Below are positions 60,766 through 64,000 of a stretch of 64,000 nucleotides of DNA, piece after piece. This DNA comes from Andreprevotia chitinilytica DSM 18519 (lineage in GTDB: Bacteria > Pseudomonadota > Gammaproteobacteria > Burkholderiales > Chitinibacteraceae). The DNA lies in assembly GCF_000711875.1 (NCBI RefSeq), contig NZ_JONM01000006.1:186001-250000 (forward strand), written 5' to 3'. Positions within the stretch are counted from its first letter, which is position 1. Each line of letters begins with the position of its first letter. The position numbers and the translations under genes are program-made. The notes below the pieces were generated by a model. It ran no database searches. It was not told where the DNA came from and was given only the letters and a program-made list of their open reading frames with translations.

Positions 60766-61470
60766 ATGCAATGCCCAATCTCCAAACGCTGGTCCCGTCG
60801 CAAAGAGGCGCGGCCACAGGAAATTCTTGAAGCCGCGCTCACCTTGTTTGTCGATAAGGGCTTCACTGCCACACGGATCGAAGACATCGCCCGCGAAGCC
60901 GGCGTGACCCGCGGTACGCCCTATCTCTATTTCGCCAACAAGGAAGAGATTTTCAAAGCCGTGATCCGCGATCTGCTGCTGCCACAGATCACGGAAGCGG
61001 CTGTCCTGTTCGAGGGCTACACCGGCAGCGCGGCGGATCTGCTGCGTGAACTGGTGCGCATCTGGTGGCAGAACATGGGCGAAACGCAGCTCTCGGCGCT
61101 GCCCAAGCTGATGATTGCCGAGGGCGGGCAATTCCCTGATGTGATCGAGGTTTACCAGCGCGAATTCATCGAACCCGGTCTGGGGCTCTTCAAGCACGCG
61201 CTTGAATACGGCATCGCCCGCGGTGAGTTCCGGCCGGTGGATGTCGCGGTCGCCGCCGAGGTGATGGCCGCGCCAGTGGTGATGGCGATGCTCAATCAAT
61301 GCGCCAACACACCGTGCAACGGCATCACCGTCGACCCGCAAACCTATCTCGCCACGTTCCTTGATCTCACGCTCGGCGGACTGATGATGCCGCCCCGCGC
61401 CGATGGGCCAGTGAGTGCCGAATCCGTTTCTTCATCCTCTTCACCTTCCCGGGAGACTCCCCATGTCTGA
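60766..61470 (+). CDS. TetR-family repressor of an RND efflux operon
   Basis: The 234-residue protein has the TetR N-terminal helix-turn-helix (EILEAALTLFVDKGFTATRI, IAREAGVTRGTPYLYFANKEE, residues 22-65) and a ligand-binding C-terminal part with TetR_C_33-like content. It should repress itself and the downstream adaptor and pump genes through the palindrome at 60723-60746, released by a drug-like ligand. The ATG at 60766 has GGGGA eight bases upstream; earlier in-frame codons lie closer to the operator. The last eight bases overlap the adaptor start, with translational coupling likely. Confidence 0.93.
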   Translation: MQCPISKRWSRRKEARPQEILEAALTLFVDKGFTATRIEDIAREAGVTRGTPYLYFANKEEIFKAVIRDLLLPQITEAAVLFEGYTGSAADLLRELVRIWWQNMGETQLSALPKLMIAEGGQFPDVIEVYQREFIEPGLGLFKHALEYGIARGEFRPVDVAVAAEVMAAPVVMAMLNQCANTPCNGITVDPQTYLATFLDLTLGGLMMPPRADGPVSAESVSSSSSPSRETPHV

Positions 61471-62623
61471 TCGCTCCGTTTTGCGCCGTACCGTTCTGGT
61501 ATTGGCCAGTGCCGGCTTGTTGGCCGGTTTGCTCACTGCCTGCAAGGAAGAAGCCAAGGCCGTCGATGAAGTCCGCCCGGTGCGCACCGTGGTGGTGGGG
61601 GCGGGTTCGGCCAATGCCGAATCGCAGCTCACGGGTGTGATTCATGCGCGGGTGGAATCGCCGCTGTCGTTCCGCATTGGCGGCAAATTGCTGGAACGCA
61701 AAGTGGATGTCGGCGCTCGCGTTGCTGCCGGCCAGGCGCTCGCCCGGCTTGATCCGGCCGATGCCGCCTTGCAGGCCAACGCCGCTTCGGCTCAGTTGTC
61801 TGCCGCGAAAACCCAGCTGGCGCAGGCCGAGCTGGACTACAAACGCGCCACTGAACTGCTGGCCAAACATTTCGTCAGCCAAGCCGAGGTGGATCGCAAC
61901 CAGACCACGCTGAACGCTGCCCGCGATTCGCTGCGGCAGGCCGAAGCGCAAGCGAAGCTGGCCGGCAATCAGGCCGCCTATGCCACGCTGCAGGCCGACG
62001 CGCCGGGTGTGATCACGGCGACCAACGCCGAGCCAGGTCAGGTGCTGTCGTCGGGCCAATCGGTGCTCACGCTGGCGCGGGATGGTGCGCGGGAAGTGTT
62101 GGTGTCAGTGCCGGAAGGTCAACGCGCCGCGCTCGCCATCGGCAAGTCGGTGAAGGTGAAATTGTGGGCGCAAGACAGCAAAACGTATTCCGGCACGGTG
62201 CGTGAGTTATCGCCGGCAGCCGATGCGATGAGCCGCACCTTCGATGCCCGCATCACCCTGGCCGATGCGGATGCCGCCGTACAGCTGGGCATGTCCGCCA
62301 GTGTGCTGGTCGATACGCCGCGCAGTGACAAAACCGGCACCGCGCTGTTGCCGCTGACGGCGCTGTTCGACGTGAACGGCCAGAAGAAATTGTGGAAGGT
62401 CGATACCAAAACCGCGCAGGTGAGCAGCACCCCGATCAAGGTCGATGCGATTCTGGAAAACGGCGTGATGGTCGAAGGCGTTGCGCCCGGCACCGTGATC
62501 GTGACGGCTGGCGTGCATCTGCTGCGTGAGGGGCAAGCCGTGAAAGTGATCGATACCCCGGCCGCAAGCCCGGCCGTCACCGATGTGGCGAAGACGACGA
62601 CACCGGCCAAGGCAGGGGCGTGA
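61463..62623 (+). CDS. RND efflux periplasmic adaptor, lipoprotein
   Basis: The 386-residue membrane fusion protein has a lipoprotein signal with lipobox LTAC (Cys27), so it is anchored to the inner membrane from the periplasmic side. It shows the MFP order: lipoyl half-domains (SPLSFRIGGKLLERKVDVGARVAAGQ and DAPGVITATNAEPGQVL), an alpha-hairpin (about 95-165), a beta-barrel (REVLVSVPEGQRAALAIG) and a membrane-proximal domain (TALLPLTALFDVNGQK). It links the RND pump to an outer-membrane channel, which is not encoded within the window. GGGAG at 61451-61455 and the family start support the ATG at 61463. Confidence 0.93.
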   Translation: MSDRSVLRRTVLVLASAGLLAGLLTACKEEAKAVDEVRPVRTVVVGAGSANAESQLTGVIHARVESPLSFRIGGKLLERKVDVGARVAAGQALARLDPADAALQANAASAQLSAAKTQLAQAELDYKRATELLAKHFVSQAEVDRNQTTLNAARDSLRQAEAQAKLAGNQAAYATLQADAPGVITATNAEPGQVLSSGQSVLTLARDGAREVLVSVPEGQRAALAIGKSVKVKLWAQDSKTYSGTVRELSPAADAMSRTFDARITLADADAAVQLGMSASVLVDTPRSDKTGTALLPLTALFDVNGQKKLWKVDTKTAQVSSTPIKVDAILENGVMVEGVAPGTVIVTAGVHLLREGQAVKVIDTPAASPAVTDVAKTTTPAKAGA

Positions 62624-62624
62624 C

Positions 62625-64000
62625 ATGCATCCGGAAAATCAAGACACGCACGTCGAGGCACACGTCAGTCGCTTCAACCTCTCCGCCTGGGCACTCACGC
62701 ACCGCTCGCTGGTGCTCTATCTGATCGTCATCCTGTCGCTGGCCGGCGTGCTGGCGTACACCAAGCTCGGCCAGAAGGAAGACCCGGAATTCACCTTCAA
62801 GACCATGGTGGTGCAGGCCTTCTGGCCGGGCGCATCAGCCGGCGAGGTCGAAAAGCAACTGACCGATCCGCTGGAAAAAGCGCTGCAAGGGATGTCCGAC
62901 GTCGATTACACCAAGAGCTATTCGCGCGCCGGCCAGACCCTGATCATGGTGACCCTGCGCGAAGACATGCCCAGCAAGCGCGTGCCGGAAAACTGGTATC
63001 TGGTGCGCAAACGCATCGGCGATATCGCCGGCACCTTGCCGACCGGCACGGTCGGGCCATTCTTCAACGATGAATTCGGCGATACCTACGGCAGCCTGTA
63101 CGCGTTCACCACCGATGGCTTCAGCTATCCGGAGCTGAAAAAGTATGTCGATGCCGCCCGCACCGAGCTGTTGCGCATTCCCGAGGTCGACAAGGTGGCA
63201 CTGTTTGGCGAGCAGGATCAGAAGATCTACGTCGAATACGCTGCTGCGAAGCTCGCCAGCCTTGCGATCAGCCCGTTCCAGATCAACCAGATTCTGGCGG
63301 CCACCAACACCATCACCCCGGCTGGCACCATCGACGGCCGCGACGAGCGCGTGTTCCTGCGCGTGACTGGCGGTTACGACGCGGTGGAGGTACTCAAGGC
63401 CACGCCGATCACCGTCAACGGCAAGACCTTCAAGCTCGGCGATGTCGCACACGTATTCCGCGGCACCATCGATCCGCCGGAATCCAAGGTGCGTTATCAG
63501 GGGCACGAGTCGATTGCGCTCGGTATTTCGATGCGCAAGGGCGGCAACGTGTTGAAGATGGGCGAGCAGATCGACGCCACGCTCAAACGCGTCAAGGCCA
63601 ACTTGCCGGTCGGTATCGAGCTGCATGCCGTTTCGGATCAGCCGGCAGTGGTGCACGACGCAGTCAATATCTTCATGGAATCGCTGCTGGAGGCCGTGGC
63701 CATTGTGCTGGCGGTGAGCTTCCTCAGTCTGGGCTGGCGCACTGGTATCGTGGTGGCGCTGTCGATCCCGCTGGTATTGGCGCTGACTTTCCTCGCCATG
63801 TGGTACTTCGGCATCGAGCTGCAGCGCATCTCGTTCGGGGCGCTGGTGATTGCGCTGGGCTTGTTGGTCGATGACGCGATCATCGCGGTCGAAATGATGG
63901 CGCTGAAGCTGGAAGAAGGCTGGGATCGCTTCCGCGCCGCCACCTTCGCTTATTCATCCACTGCGTTTCCGATGCTGACCGGCACGCTGATCACTGTTGC
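62625..64000 (+). CDS. RND efflux permease, N-terminal part (3' end outside window)
   Basis: About 458 residues of a pump that normally has around 1030. It begins one base after the adaptor stop. Visible are the first membrane helix (LVLYLIVILSLAGVLAYT, near residue 28), the porter-domain start KEDPEFTFKTMVVQAFWPGA, FNDEFGDTYGSLYAF and, after the docking region, helices from about 340. The proton-relay pair is seen in LGLLVDDAIIAVEMM (two Asp, TM4, near 425). It fits the HAE1-like/MexK-TriC-like group of proton-driven exporters. The substrate cannot be predicted. The continuation past the right edge is expected. Confidence 0.94.
   Translation, partial: MHPENQDTHVEAHVSRFNLSAWALTHRSLVLYLIVILSLAGVLAYTKLGQKEDPEFTFKTMVVQAFWPGASAGEVEKQLTDPLEKALQGMSDVDYTKSYSRAGQTLIMVTLREDMPSKRVPENWYLVRKRIGDIAGTLPTGTVGPFFNDEFGDTYGSLYAFTTDGFSYPELKKYVDAARTELLRIPEVDKVALFGEQDQKIYVEYAAAKLASLAISPFQINQILAATNTITPAGTIDGRDERVFLRVTGGYDAVEVLKATPITVNGKTFKLGDVAHVFRGTIDPPESKVRYQGHESIALGISMRKGGNVLKMGEQIDATLKRVKANLPVGIELHAVSDQPAVVHDAVNIFMESLLEAVAIVLAVSFLSLGWRTGIVVALSIPLVLALTFLAMWYFGIELQRISFGALVIALGLLVDDAIIAVEMMALKLEEGWDRFRAATFAYSSTAFPMLTGTLITV

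Overview
The window looks like a chromosomal segment of a GC-rich betaproteobacterium, most likely from the Neisseriales and close to the chitin-degrading Chitinibacteraceae. The support is a secreted GH18 chitinase with an N-terminal chitin-binding module, the betaproteobacterial gene order glyQ-(lipoprotein)-glyS-gmhB-plsC-YgjP, an rdgB/small protein/hemW cluster, the type IV pilus regulators pilSR, and birA-coaX-SPOR. This placement is inferred from gene content and was not checked by a database search. I see no rRNA, tRNA, prophage, insertion sequence with a transposase, or CRISPR array. Most genes are housekeeping.

Layout. 1-1.4 kb: the C-terminal part of a eukaryotic-like Ser/Thr kinase (cut by the window edge) and a PP2C phosphatase. 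1.6-6.2 kb: rph, dusA, a periplasmic retropepsin-like protease, rdgB, a small unknown protein and hemW, several joined by 4-base overlaps. 6.3-7.3 kb: the membrane-stress trio yqjD-yqjE-yqjK. 7.3-9.1 kb: rnk, ridA, trmB. 9.3-11.6 kb: a flgP-flgT flagellar outer-ring operon ending in an unrecognised small exported protein. 11.8-13.2 kb: a gabD-type dehydrogenase. 13.4-17.9 kb, minus strand: a tandem-STAS protein, hslV without hslU, birA, coaX and a SPOR protein. 18.1-21.8 kb: a giant AsmA-like DUF748 protein. 22-26.8 kb: chitinase, then divergent metR/metE. 27-29.9 kb: a glyoxalase-related protein and an exported tyrosinase-like copper oxidase. 30-33 kb: a FixL/FixJ-like two-component pair. 33.3-37.6 kb: a D-2-hydroxyacid dehydrogenase, a mini-RRM protein, an NDUFA9-like reductase and a soluble lytic transglycosylase. 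37.9-43.5 kb: glyQS, gmhB, plsC, YgjP. 43.6-48.7 kb: LysR regulator divergent from an AhpD-like and an HPP protein, a chemoreceptor, an MFS exporter. 48.9-54.3 kb: ttcA, a spermidine-synthase-like protein, rppH, pilS, pilR. 54.6-60.5 kb: ampD, kup, a HAD phosphatase, a CBS protein, a double-receiver protein, argB. 60.7-64 kb: a TetR-regulated RND efflux operon, cut by the right edge.

Regulation. The clearest site is upstream of the TetR gene: a consensus-like promoter whose -10 lies inside a perfect 11-bp-arm palindrome. LysR-type boxes sit between metR and metE and between the 43.6-kb LysR gene and its divergent operon. Seven intergenic hairpins have the form of intrinsic terminators, two of them bidirectional.

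The most unusual non-coding content is a set of dispersed inverted repeats between genes: four copies of a REPIN-like element (GTAGGAGCGAGC family), three copies of a GTAGGGCGGGTT element, three of a CCCTCTCCC/GGGAGAGGG element, one perfect 28-bp-arm element and a single 102-base near-perfect hairpin before flgP. I did not find a clear novel defence or biosynthetic system. The best leads are the unknown third protein of the flgPT operon, the 102-base hairpin, the REPIN-like family, hslV split from hslU, the pseudo-receiver protein, and the tyrosinase-like enzyme.
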